17,742 bases of DNA, taken from NCBI GenBank assembly GCA_964528085.1, contig CAZGRE010000027.1, positions 1-17,742 of the forward strand, written 5' to 3'. Below, piece by piece: positions 6,246 through 13,264 of this stretch; the first letter of the stretch is position 1; each line of letters opens with the position of its first letter. A program made the translations under genes and the position numbers. The notes under the pieces were generated by a model. The model saw only the letters and a list, made by a program, of their open reading frames with translations, did not search any database and had not been told where the DNA came from. Origin of the DNA: B2-G16 sp964528085 (lineage in GTDB: Bacteria > Bipolaricaulota > Bipolaricaulia > UBA7950 > UBA9294).

Positions 6246-7110
6246 CAGAAGCCTCCTCGTACGTCAAAAACTCGATACCATCGGTGATCCGCCGGCCGAG
6301 ACGGGTGAGGACCTCCCCCGATCCGACCTCGATTGCGTGCGTCACCCCCATCTCGGTCAATCGATTGACGACATCGACCCATCGCACGCACGACGTTATC
6401 TGCTTTTTCATCAGCCCTTTCAACCCCTCGGCGCGCAGCTCGATTTCGCCGCTCACCCCAGAGACGAAGGGGACCGAAGGATGGGAGAATTCAGTCCGCT
6501 CGATGATCGGCGCGAGTCCCGCCTCAGCCGGACGCATCGCCGGGGAGTGGAACGGGCCGGAGACCCGGAGGGGGATCCCTCGCCCCCCGGCTTCTGCTGA
6601 CAGCTTCGCGAGCTTAGCCAGCCCATCCTCCGTCCCGGCGACGACGACCTGGGTCAGACCGTTGTGGTTGGCGATGGTCACCCCTTCTCCTATCTCTTCG
6701 CACAACGTTCGGACTCCCTCGAGGTCGAGCCCGACGATCGCCATCATTCCCCCTTCGATCCCATCCATCAGCCTCCCCCTCTCGATTACGATCGACATAG
6801 CGTCGTGGGCGGAGATCACCCCGGCGCTGACGAGGGCGGGGTACTCGCCCAAGCTGTGCCCGGCGACGCAGGCAGGAATGATCCCGCGCTCTCTGATCTT
6901 CACCTCGCGGGCGATGCTGTCGATGAAGATGGCGGGCTGGGCGAAGCGCGTGCTCGCCGGCCGTTCCTCCTCCGGCTGCGAGAACCACTCCCGCAGCGGT
7001 AGACCCCGCTCCTCTGCGAGCCGGAAGAGCGACTCGACCGGCTCAGAGGAGGGGGGCGGCCCACTCGGGGTTCGCCCCTGCCCCGGGAATAAAAACGCGA
7101 TCTTTCTCAT
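6232..7110 (-). CDS. fabD: Malonyl-CoA:ACP transacylase
   Basis: Transfers malonate from CoA to ACP for chain elongation. 292 residues with FPGQG (8-12), the nucleophile elbow GHSLGEY (S86), the malonate-binding arginine in IERGRLM (R111) and the catalytic histidine in GPFHSPAM (H188). The N-terminus is slightly shortened and proline-rich after the FPGQG motif (residues 13-24). The ATG at 7110 has GGAGAAC six bases upstream, overlapping the fabH stop; only 9 bp separate the two genes. The end overlaps fabG by 14 bp. Confidence 0.97.
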   Translation of the reverse strand: MRKIAFLFPGQGRTPSGPPPSSEPVESLFRLAEERGLPLREWFSQPEEERPASTRFAQPAIFIDSIAREVKIRERGIIPACVAGHSLGEYPALVSAGVISAHDAMSIVIERGRLMDGIEGGMMAIVGLDLEGVRTLCEEIGEGVTIANHNGLTQVVVAGTEDGLAKLAKLSAEAGGRGIPLRVSGPFHSPAMRPAEAGLAPIIERTEFSHPSVPFVSGVSGEIELRAEGLKGLMKKQITSCVRWVDVVNRLTEMGVTHAIEVGSGEVLTRLGRRITDGIEFLTYEEASDGGV

Positions 7111-7119
7111 ATCGTTCTC

Positions 7120-8097
7120 CTACATCCTAATGACCGCGGCTCCGTATGTCACCCCCGCCCCGAAGCCGGTCATCACGACGATCTCCCCCGCTCTTATCCT
7201 CCCGGAGCGGACCGCCTCGTCGAGAGCGATCGGGATCGAGGCCGTTGAGGTGTTCGCCACGCGATCCAAGTTGACGATGACCCGATCGGGATCGACGTTC
7301 AGCCTGTGGATCAAAGAGCGGATGATCCGCAGATTCGCCTGATGGGGGATGATCCAGTCGACGTCCTTCAGGGTGAGGTTCGCTTTCTCAAGGGCGGCGC
7401 GCGTCGCCTCCTCCATCATCGGTGCTGCGCTCTTGAATACGCCCGATCCCTCCATCTTCAGGAAGTGACCGCCGGATGCGAGCGTCTCCTCTCTCGGCGG
7501 GGTTCGCGTCCCCCCGGCCGGCATGTGAAGGAGGAGCGTCTTCTCCGGATCGGCGTACAGGGCGGAGCTGAGGATCCCCTCCCGTTCGTGACCCTGTTCG
7601 AGGACGACAGCCCCGGCACCGTCCCCGAACAGGACGCACGTCCTCCGGTCGTTCCAGTCGGTCACGCGGGAGAGGGCCTCCATCCCGACAACGAGGATCC
7701 GGTCGAACGAGCCGGCCCGGATCAGGCCGTCGGCGACGGCGATGGCGTAGACGAAGCCGGTGCATCCTCCCTTCAAATCGAAGAACGGTGTGCTCCCGAG
7801 CTTCAGGCCCTCGGCGATGAACGGGGCCGATCCTGGGCAGATCATGTCAGGGAAGTTCGTCGCCACGATGAGAAGGTCGATATCGGCCGGCTTACACGCA
7901 GCGGCCTCGAGTGCCCGCTCGCTCGCTATCATCCCCATGTCGGAGGGGGGTTGCCCGTCATCGAGGAGGCGGCGCTCCCTGATCCCCGTCCGCTTTACGA
8001 TCCATTCATCGGATGTATCGATCGTCTTCGACAGCTCTTCATTGGTGACGCATCTTTCCGGGAGGAACGAACCCGTCCCGCTGATCTTAACCCCCAT
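7120..8097 (-). CDS. fabH: 3-oxoacyl-[acyl-carrier-protein] synthase III
   Basis: Initiates fatty-acid synthesis by condensing an acyl-CoA primer with malonyl-ACP. 325 residues with all active-site residues: C112 in GGCTGFVYA, H252 in IIPHQANLRI and N282 in VANTSTAS, plus the family RTGIRER near residue 37. The ATG at 8097 overlaps the plsX end by 11 bp and lacks a strong ribosome site, so it is likely translated by coupling. Primer preference (acetyl versus branched) cannot be read safely. Confidence 0.97.
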   Translation of the reverse strand: MGVKISGTGSFLPERCVTNEELSKTIDTSDEWIVKRTGIRERRLLDDGQPPSDMGMIASERALEAAACKPADIDLLIVATNFPDMICPGSAPFIAEGLKLGSTPFFDLKGGCTGFVYAIAVADGLIRAGSFDRILVVGMEALSRVTDWNDRRTCVLFGDGAGAVVLEQGHEREGILSSALYADPEKTLLLHMPAGGTRTPPREETLASGGHFLKMEGSGVFKSAAPMMEEATRAALEKANLTLKDVDWIIPHQANLRIIRSLIHRLNVDPDRVIVNLDRVANTSTASIPIALDEAVRSGRIRAGEIVVMTGFGAGVTYGAAVIRM

Positions 8098-9100
8098 CCG
8101 TTCGCCAACCTTCGATACCTTCCCGGAGGCGCTCGAGGAGGTTTGAGCTCACCTCACGGTGGGCGACTTCCACGGCGCTTCCGATCGCTTCGGCGTCGGA
8201 GCGGCCGTGCGCGATGACGACGACCCCGTTCACCCCGAGGAGGGGGGCACCCCCCCGACGGCGGTAGGAGAGCGTCCCCTTCACCCTGGCGAACGAGCCG
8301 CTCATCAGGAGTGCGCCGAGCATGGCGATCAACCGCCCGCGGATCGTCCGACGGAGGAGGCCGGTGACGGCGGAGACGCCCCCTTCGACCGATTTCAGGA
8401 AGATGTTCCCGACGAATCCGTCGCAGACGACGACGTCGACGGGACGGTCGCTCAGGATGGAATGGGCTTCGACATTCCCGGAGAACGGGAATGGGCCGGC
8501 CTCCAACAGCGAGAACGCCTTCCCGATCAGGCGGTTCCCCTTCCCCCGTTCCGTCCCGATGTTCAACAGGCCGATCTTCGGGTTCTCGATCCCGAGGACG
8601 TCACATGCATATGCCGATCCCATGAGGGCGAAATGGACGAGCTGCTCAGGGGTGCAGTCGCTGTTTGCTCCGACGTCGATGACGAGTACCTCCTTCTCCG
8701 TGAGCGTCGGGAGGACGGCGAGGATTCCGGGCCGAGGGATACCGGCTATCCGGCCGAGGACGAACAACGAGGCGACGACGATCGCCCCGGTATTCCCGGG
8801 TGAGACGAACGCGTCTACGTCCCCGTCCTTGAGGGCCTTCAGACCGAGGACGAGCGAGGAATCCCCCTTCTCGCGGACCGCCTTCACCGGTCGATCGTCC
8901 ATCCGGATGACGGATCGGCTCGGGAGGACGTCGAATCTCGCTCTATCCTTCTTCCCTTCCCTGTTGAGGACCTCGTTGATGACGGATGGATCCCCGGCGA
9001 AAACAAGGTCGATCTTCCGGCGGCGCGCGACGGCGATCCCCCCCCTCACCAACTCCTGAGGCGGGAGGTCCCCTCCCATGACGTCGAGTAAGATGCGCAT
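8087..9100 (-). CDS. plsX: Phosphate acyltransferase (phospholipid synthesis)
   Basis: Converts acyl-ACP to acyl-phosphate, the donor for PlsY in glycerophospholipid synthesis. 337 residues starting MRILLDVMGGD, the standard PlsX N-terminus, then SPGNTGA (100-106), DVGAN (142-146), LLNIGTERGKG (178-188) and CDGFVGN. The ATG at 9100 is chosen because an upstream frame to 9187 would read through a tRNA; a modest GGAG is 9 nt before it. It lies 31 bp after the tRNA-Leu 3' end with no terminator between them, and heads the plsX-fabH-fabD-fabG-acpP order known from many bacteria. Confidence 0.97.
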   Translation of the reverse strand: MRILLDVMGGDLPPQELVRGGIAVARRRKIDLVFAGDPSVINEVLNREGKKDRARFDVLPSRSVIRMDDRPVKAVREKGDSSLVLGLKALKDGDVDAFVSPGNTGAIVVASLFVLGRIAGIPRPGILAVLPTLTEKEVLVIDVGANSDCTPEQLVHFALMGSAYACDVLGIENPKIGLLNIGTERGKGNRLIGKAFSLLEAGPFPFSGNVEAHSILSDRPVDVVVCDGFVGNIFLKSVEGGVSAVTGLLRRTIRGRLIAMLGALLMSGSFARVKGTLSYRRRGGAPLLGVNGVVVIAHGRSDAEAIGSAVEVAHREVSSNLLERLREGIEGWRTDGG

Positions 9101-9131
9101 GACCGGCTGCTCCGAGGATCGATTGATGAAG

Positions 9132-9219
9132 TGCCGAGGGCGGGACTTGAACCCGCACGGACGTTTGAGTGTCCACATGGCCCTCAACCATGCGCGTCTG
9201 CCAATTCCGCCACCTCGGC
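9132..9219 (-). tRNA. tRNA-Leu (anticodon GAG)
   Basis: 88 nt on the minus strand. The acceptor arms GCCGAGG and CCTCGGC pair over 7 bp, with discriminator A at 9132. The D arm contains TGGCGGAATTGGCAGACGCG. The anticodon stem CATGG/CCATG frames loop TTGAGGG, giving anticodon GAG (reads CUC/CUU). A long variable arm (GGAC with GTCC) is the class II trait of leucine tRNA, and the T arm is GCGGGTTCAAGTCCCGC. The 3' CCA is not encoded (ACTTC follows). Confidence 0.97.
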
Positions 9220-9222
9220 GAC

Positions 9223-9258
9223 GCGTGCAATCTTAGCGGCCGGATCGAGGACTGTCAA
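9223..9258 (-). promoter_or_regulatory. Promoter of tRNA-Leu and probably the plsX-fab operon
   Basis: Minus-strand TTGACA (9253-9258), a 17-bp spacer and TAAGAT (9230-9235) predict a start near 9223, four bases before the mature tRNA. No terminator or second good promoter is seen between the tRNA and plsX, so one transcript may carry the tRNA and five lipid genes. Confidence 0.7.
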
Positions 9259-9292
9259 CGCCCGGGGCAGGAATCCGCGGCAGGGGGTTGAT

Positions 9293-9328
9293 TTGCCTTC
9301 TCTAAGGAATCGTTCTATGATGGAAGGT
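9293..9328 (+). promoter_or_regulatory. Promoter of the second VWA gene
   Basis: TTGCCT (9293-9298) and TATGAT (9316-9321) are 17 bp apart; the predicted start near 9328 gives a 34-nt leader before the ATG at 9362. It is divergent from the tRNA promoter, whose -35 is 34 bp away. Confidence 0.5.
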
Positions 9329-9361
9329 AATCGTGGGATTCCATGGGGCGGAGGTGACGGG

Positions 9362-10789
9362 ATGGAATTGAGGGCTCGCGCCGGTTGGGTGTGGATCGGG
9401 CTGGTTGTAGTCGTGTTAGTAGGCCTGATGAGCGTTTCTTCACTCGCGGTGCCTACGACGTACGGAGGGATCACCTTCCCTCACGGAGACCTGGCGTTCG
9501 CCGATCGGGTCGTAGCATATTCCGCGGCGAGTTGCGTCCGCGATGCGTACGACGATCCGATCGAAGCGCTCGGGCCTCCGGATGCATGTGGGATAGGGTG
9601 CGATGGGTGTCACAGTTGCAGCACGAACGCGGTCTCGCTCGGATTCAGGTTGAGCGAGATCGACGATCGGGGATATCTGATCATTGAGTTCCTTGATAAC
9701 GTTCTCACCGACGTCCCCGGCGACGACCTGTTCGTGTATATCACGAACGACATGCCGTGCCGTGTGGAGATAAGCTCCGACGGGGTTAATTTCATCCCGA
9801 TCGGGGAGACCGTCGGTTATCCCGGCGGGCTCGATATCGGTCCGTTCGTCGGTAGCGGGGACGAATTCCGCTACGTCCGGTTGAGTGACGTTCCGGCCGA
9901 TGAGGACCACTCCCCCTGCCCAGGGCCGAATATCGACGCGGTGGGGGCGATGGGGACGGCAGAGGTGAGGGGAGAGGCCCTCGGCGGGCTCGAGCTTCAG
10001 CCGGTCGGCGAGCTCGCAACGGCGATCGACTGGACTCCGGCGAGCATCCTGATCGTCCTCGATGCATCGTCGAGCATGGCGGAGCGGATCGACGGCGAGA
10101 TGAAGATCGACATTGCCAAGGACGTCATCTATGATCTCCTCGGCAATCTTCCCGATGACATGCTCGTCGGGATGCGGACGTTCAGCGGCTGTGAGAACAG
10201 CCCGTTGATCGCGCCGATCGCCCCCCTCGATCGCGATCGACTGAAGGAGGAGATCGCAAAGGTCTTCCCTAGCTCTCGCACCCCGATCGCGTATGCCCTT
10301 GAGCAGGCTAAGGACGATTTCTCCAAGATCACTGGGAGGAAGATGATCCTCCTCGTCAGCGATGGTATGGAGACCTGCCATGGAGATCCGGTGAAGGCGG
10401 CGGAGGACCTGATCGCCGCCGGCTACGATCTGCGGATCCAGGTCGTCGGGCTCGACGTGGCCCAGAATAGCTCGGCGCGCGATCAGTTGATGAGGATCGC
10501 TGGGGCGACCGGGGGGGCGTACTTCGACGCTGCGAGCAAGGAGGAGCTGCGCCGGGCGCTCAGCCTCTCTGCTCCGTTCAGCTACACGGTTTACGATCAG
10601 GAGGGGAATGCGGTTTATACGGGTCGGCTCGGCGACGATGGGCCGAAGCTCCCTGCCGGGACCTACCGGGTCGTGATCGATACAACCCCGCCGATCGTCC
10701 TTGAGAACGTGGTCATCTCCGAGAAGGAGACGACGATGATCAAGGTGGAGAGGACAGACGGGGAATACCGCGCCGAGGTCGGGGGCTAG
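9362..10789 (+). CDS. Secreted VWA-domain protein with N-terminal beta-sandwich-like domain
   Basis: 475 residues. The ATG at 9362 has CGGAGGTGA about 5 nt upstream and opens a signal peptide (hydrophobic run about 9-29, ending SSLAV). Residues 35-200 form a cysteine-containing domain with EALGPPDACG, YLIIEFLDNV, DDLFVYITND, FRYVRLSDV and PNIDAVGAM, a pattern I associate with extracellular discoidin-like sandwich domains. Residues 223-400 are a VWA domain with MIDAS DASSS (D234, S236, S238), T307 and D334 in VSDGMETC. A short C-terminal domain (405-475) with TYRVVIDTTPP looks like a beta-sandwich carboxypeptidase-regulatory-like fold. The VWA part resembles that of the 287-2608 protein (TCxGDP, VVGLDVA, IAGxTGG shared). 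Ligand unknown. Its TAG shares CTAG with the stop of the convergent SDR gene. Confidence 0.9.
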   Translation: MELRARAGWVWIGLVVVVLVGLMSVSSLAVPTTYGGITFPHGDLAFADRVVAYSAASCVRDAYDDPIEALGPPDACGIGCDGCHSCSTNAVSLGFRLSEIDDRGYLIIEFLDNVLTDVPGDDLFVYITNDMPCRVEISSDGVNFIPIGETVGYPGGLDIGPFVGSGDEFRYVRLSDVPADEDHSPCPGPNIDAVGAMGTAEVRGEALGGLELQPVGELATAIDWTPASILIVLDASSSMAERIDGEMKIDIAKDVIYDLLGNLPDDMLVGMRTFSGCENSPLIAPIAPLDRDRLKEEIAKVFPSSRTPIAYALEQAKDDFSKITGRKMILLVSDGMETCHGDPVKAAEDLIAAGYDLRIQVVGLDVAQNSSARDQLMRIAGATGGAYFDAASKEELRRALSLSAPFSYTVYDQEGNAVYTGRLGDDGPKLPAGTYRVVIDTTPPIVLENVVISEKETTMIKVERTDGEYRAEVGG

Positions 10790-11502
10790 AGGAGGGCCCC
10801 TCCGTGGACTTCGAGGATCGCGCCGGTGATGTAGGACGCCTTCTCCGAGGCGAGGAACAAGACCGCCTCTGCGATTTCATCAGCGCTTGCCGTTCTTCGC
10901 AGCGGGATCTTAGCTGTGATCCCCGCGGGGGTATGTTCGCTCTCCTCAACGAATCCGGGCAAGACCGCGTTGACGCGTATCCCGAATGGACCTTCCGTCT
11001 GAGCGAGCGTCTTCGTCAACCTGATTATCCCGGCGTTGGCGATCGCATACGGTAGGGTATTCGGGGTCGGTCGGATCGTCTCAGCGTTCAGCGAGGCGAT
11101 GTTGATGATCCCCCCCCGCTTCCGGGCCCGCATCGTTGGGATCGCCTCTCGACAACAGAGGAATGCGCTTGTCAGGTTGCTTGCGATGATCGAATCCCAC
11201 TCGGCCCTCGTCGTTTCGGAAAGCGGCTTGAACAGGAAGTCCCCCACGTTGTTCACCAGAAGGCCGATCGGTTCGGAAGCGGCGATCAGCCGAGATACCT
11301 CTTTCTCATCGGTGACGTCGGCCTGGATCAGGGAGACCTTCGCGGTAACTTCCCTCAGCTCAGTTAGGGCTTTCCGGGCCCGCTTATCGTCGTGGGCGTA
11401 GTTCAGGATCACCTCGTAACCTGAGAGGGCGAGCTTCCGGGCGATCGCAAGCCCGATTCCTCGGGTGCTCCCGGTGACGAGTGCCCGCAGATCGGAGTAC
11501 AT
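10786..11502 (-). CDS. Short-chain dehydrogenase/reductase family protein, atypical active site
   Basis: 238 residues with a classical SDR Rossmann start, VTGSTRGIG (9-17), VNNVGDFLF (83-91), S137 in IINIASLNAE, Y152 and a normal C-terminus (YITGAILEVHGGALL). The usual YxxxK is YAIAN, so the catalytic lysine position holds N156; the codon is clearly AAC. The protein may have altered activity, use another residue, or bind rather than reduce. It resembles FabG at a distance, but a real FabG is present elsewhere in the window. The ATG at 11502 begins one base after the upstream stop, so it is likely coupled as last gene of the sigma-factor operon. Substrate unknown. Confidence 0.88.
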   Translation of the reverse strand: MYSDLRALVTGSTRGIGLAIARKLALSGYEVILNYAHDDKRARKALTELREVTAKVSLIQADVTDEKEVSRLIAASEPIGLLVNNVGDFLFKPLSETTRAEWDSIIASNLTSAFLCCREAIPTMRARKRGGIINIASLNAETIRPTPNTLPYAIANAGIIRLTKTLAQTEGPFGIRVNAVLPGFVEESEHTPAGITAKIPLRRTASADEIAEAVLFLASEKASYITGAILEVHGGALL

Positions 11503-11503
11503 G

Positions 11504-11785
11504 TCAGTCCGCTGACTTCTTCAGCTCGACGATCACGGATGATATGTCCGACTTGACGCCGGCGAGGCTGGCGTTGACCTCCCGCGGGGGGAGGCCGGCG
11601 AGAAGGAGGAGGGGGTCTTCGTCCGCCCGTTTCAGGTAGATGTCGATCTCCTGGATTACGCAGGCGAGGTATTCCAGGCCGGCATCGAGCTTTTCCTCCT
11701 CGAAAAGCTCGATTCCCCGCTTCAAACGGTCGATCGTCCGTCCGATCAACGTTAGAAGATCGATTGTACCATCGGGTTCGCTCAC
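11504..11785 (-). CDS. Small helical protein of unknown function
   Basis: 93 residues, not recognised. The composition (LLTLIGRTIDRLKRGIELFE, LACVIQEIDIYLKR, VKSDISSVIVELKKSAD) suggests three amphipathic helices with heptad-like leucine/isoleucine spacing, and no membrane segment or metal motif. It starts with GTG at 11785, overlapping the sigma-factor stop as GTGA, with GGAGGGG four bases upstream, and ends one base before the SDR start. Size and shape are like small helical chaperones or regulators of flagellar (FliS/FlgN) or sigma-factor systems, but no family motif supports any of these. A sigma-binding partner is a hypothesis from position only. Confidence 0.75.
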   Translation of the reverse strand: MSEPDGTIDLLTLIGRTIDRLKRGIELFEEEKLDAGLEYLACVIQEIDIYLKRADEDPLLLLAGLPPREVNASLAGVKSDISSVIVELKKSAD

Positions 11786-12636
11786 TTATCCCCCTCCTTT
11801 ACATCCCGATTATTCCTCAATTTGCCCTTGTTCAGTTCCCTCCCGGCTTTAAGGAGCCCCTCCTTCATCTCTTGGAGGATCCGCTCCTTCATCCGCGACA
11901 CCTGGCGCTGGGAGAGGCCGAGGTCCTCCCCGACTTCCGACTGGCTCTTCCCCTGATAGAAAAGCCCGCGGATCACCCGCTGCTGGATCTCGGTCAGCTG
12001 TTCTATGACGATTAGGAGCTGCATCCGTACATCGTCGGAAAGGCCGGTCGGTTTTGTCAGGATCTCGTCGAGTGTGAGGGGATTCGGGCTCGGGTCCGCT
12101 CTCCGGCGAGCCTGATCGATGGAGACGTACGTCATCGCCTCGCGGCCACGGAGGATGGCGATCAGCTGCTCCTCGGCTATGTTCAGCCTATCCGCCAGCT
12201 CCGCGAGGGTCGGAGGTCGTCCCTCCTCCTGGAAGAACGCCTCTTCTGCCTGGTTTATCCTCCGATTCATCGCTTGGACCCATTGCGGGATCCTTATCGT
12301 CGAATGCTTGTCGCGGATGTAATGCCGGATCTCCCCTTGGATCAGATGGCTGGCGTATGTGGAGAATCGAGCGTTCTTCGCCAGGTCGAAGTTCGCCACG
12401 GCGTTGAGTAATCCGATGTAGCCTGCTTGGATCAAATCATCGAGCGGCTCGCCGGAGTTGAGGAACCTTGTTGCGATCGACTTGACGAGCCCGACGTTCC
12501 GCTTGATGATCTCCTCCTTCAGGGAGGAAGGGTCGAAATCGCCTCCTTTTTCACTTTTTCCTTTTCGAAGAAGGCTGATTAGATCCTCATTCGAGATACT
12601 TAAAAATTTCGTGCGGTTCTGGGGGTATGCGTTCAT
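11782..12636 (-). CDS. sigma70-family RNA polymerase sigma factor (group 3-like, SigB/SigF/SigG type)
   Basis: 284 residues that direct RNA polymerase to a subset of promoters. Region 2: IIKRNVGLVKSIATRF, then DDLIQAGYIGLLNAVANFD (66-84) and ARFSTYASHLIQGEIRHYIR (89-108), the core-binding and -10 recognition helices. Region 3: about 115-175, with RIPQWVQ and GRPPTLAELADRL. Region 4: about 205-258, with helix-turn-helix SQSEVGEDLGLSQRQVSRMK (231-250). No region 1.1 is present, and the length fits alternative factors of the SigB/SigF/SigG or flagellar kind rather than the housekeeping RpoD. The ATG at 12636 overlaps the preceding stop as ATGA with a weak ribosome site. No recognisable anti-sigma or anti-anti-sigma gene is adjacent. 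Confidence 0.93.
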   Translation of the reverse strand: MNAYPQNRTKFLSISNEDLISLLRKGKSEKGGDFDPSSLKEEIIKRNVGLVKSIATRFLNSGEPLDDLIQAGYIGLLNAVANFDLAKNARFSTYASHLIQGEIRHYIRDKHSTIRIPQWVQAMNRRINQAEEAFFQEEGRPPTLAELADRLNIAEEQLIAILRGREAMTYVSIDQARRRADPSPNPLTLDEILTKPTGLSDDVRMQLLIVIEQLTEIQQRVIRGLFYQGKSQSEVGEDLGLSQRQVSRMKERILQEMKEGLLKAGRELNKGKLRNNRDVKEGDK

Positions 12637-13106
12637 CGATTGTTGAGTTGCCAGATGGCGAGGATCCCTAGCAGAACAGCGAACATGGAGAGGCGGAGCA
12701 GGTCATCGATCGTTATCGGTGGGCGGATCCGCTCGAGCGGAGACGGACAGCCGATCGTGACGCAATGGCCGATCGTATCGCGGAGCTTGAACTCCTGTGC
12801 GGCCCCGGCCCCGACGACCACATCGTCGCCGACGAACACGATCGGAACGGAGGCCTCCTCGATCCCATAGGCCTGCTCGAGCTTGGCTAGGAGCTCGGCC
12901 GCTTTCGGGTCGGATATCTCATAGCGACGGAGGGCCGAGGGGGGGAGGTCGGAGGAAAGCGCGGTGAGGAGCTCATCGACCGCAACGCAGCTCGGGCAAC
13001 CCTCCTGATAGAAGAATAGGACGATCGGTCCTTCCGTCCCGGCGGCGGCCAGGGGGAGGATCCAGAGGAATACAAATACGAGCGTCAATCCCGCTTTTTT
13101 CGTCAT
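12633..13106 (-). CDS. Membrane-anchored thioredoxin-like protein with CPSC motif
   Basis: 157 residues from the ATG at 13106, which has GGGGGAGA a few bases upstream. An upstream extension to 13172 would mask the signal sequence. Residues 5-22 form a signal peptide or N-terminal anchor; 27-118 resemble a thioredoxin fold with IVLFFYQEGCPSC (C37, C40) and the cis-proline region ASVPIVFVGD (P88). Two further cysteines (C115, C120) follow. A hydrophobic helix (about 138-154) near the C-terminus, ending QLNNR, would anchor the domain facing the cell exterior or periplasm. Probable thiol-disulfide reductase or sensor; partners unknown. It is the first gene of the sigma-factor operon, with its own promoter. 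Confidence 0.82.
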   Translation of the reverse strand: MTKKAGLTLVFVFLWILPLAAAGTEGPIVLFFYQEGCPSCVAVDELLTALSSDLPPSALRRYEISDPKAAELLAKLEQAYGIEEASVPIVFVGDDVVVGAGAAQEFKLRDTIGHCVTIGCPSPLERIRPPITIDDLLRLSMFAVLLGILAIWQLNNR

Positions 13107-13130
13107 CGTCTCCCCCTTCTTCCGTTCGGT

Positions 13131-13166
13131 ACCTTTGATCATCCAGGGAGCGAGGGGTTCGGTCAA
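13131..13166 (-). promoter_or_regulatory. Promoter of the thioredoxin-sigma-SDR operon
   Basis: Minus-strand TTGACC (13161-13166), 17-bp spacer and GATGAT (13138-13143) predict a start near 13131 and a 25-nt leader. The -10 is imperfect. It is not obvious whether the operon's own sigma factor uses this site. Confidence 0.5.
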
Positions 13167-13169
13167 GCC

Positions 13170-13190
13170 CACCGGCCGTCGCAGCCGGTG
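13170..13190. repeat. Inverted repeat between the divergent thioredoxin and hyp promoters
   Basis: CACCGGC (13170-13176) pairs with GCCGGTG (13184-13190) across a 7-nt spacer. It lies just upstream of the minus-strand -35 and 27 bp before the plus-strand -35. No T-run follows on either side, so an operator is more likely than a terminator; it could also be chance in GC-rich DNA. Confidence 0.35.
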
Positions 13191-13217
13191 ATCCCTTGCG
13201 CGAATTAGTGGGACGAT

Positions 13218-13253
13218 TTGCGGAGTCTTGAGCCTCCTCTTATCATCCAGCTT
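13218..13253 (+). promoter_or_regulatory. Candidate promoter of hypB-hypA-hypF
   Basis: TTGCGG (13218-13223), 17-bp spacer and TATCAT (13241-13246) predict a start near 13253, only 12 nt before the ATG at 13265. The ribosome site GGAGG (13255-13259) would be at the very 5' end of the message. Confidence 0.4.
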
Positions 13254-13264
13254 TGGAGGGGAAG

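Noticed and set aside
9101..9187. N-terminal extension of plsX
   Set aside because: It would translate the tRNA gene; PlsX homologues begin at MRILLDVMGGD.
9132..9219. tRNA as an integration site for a mobile element
   Set aside because: No integrase, no repeated tRNA 3' end and no mobile genes are seen nearby.
9131..9361. N-terminal extension of the second VWA protein
   Set aside because: It runs antisense through the tRNA and would bury the signal peptide; the ATG at 9362 has a strong ribosome site.
10786..11502. Second fabG
   Set aside because: It is similar in fold, but lacks the catalytic Lys, lies outside the fatty-acid operon, and a complete FabG is present at 5514-6245.
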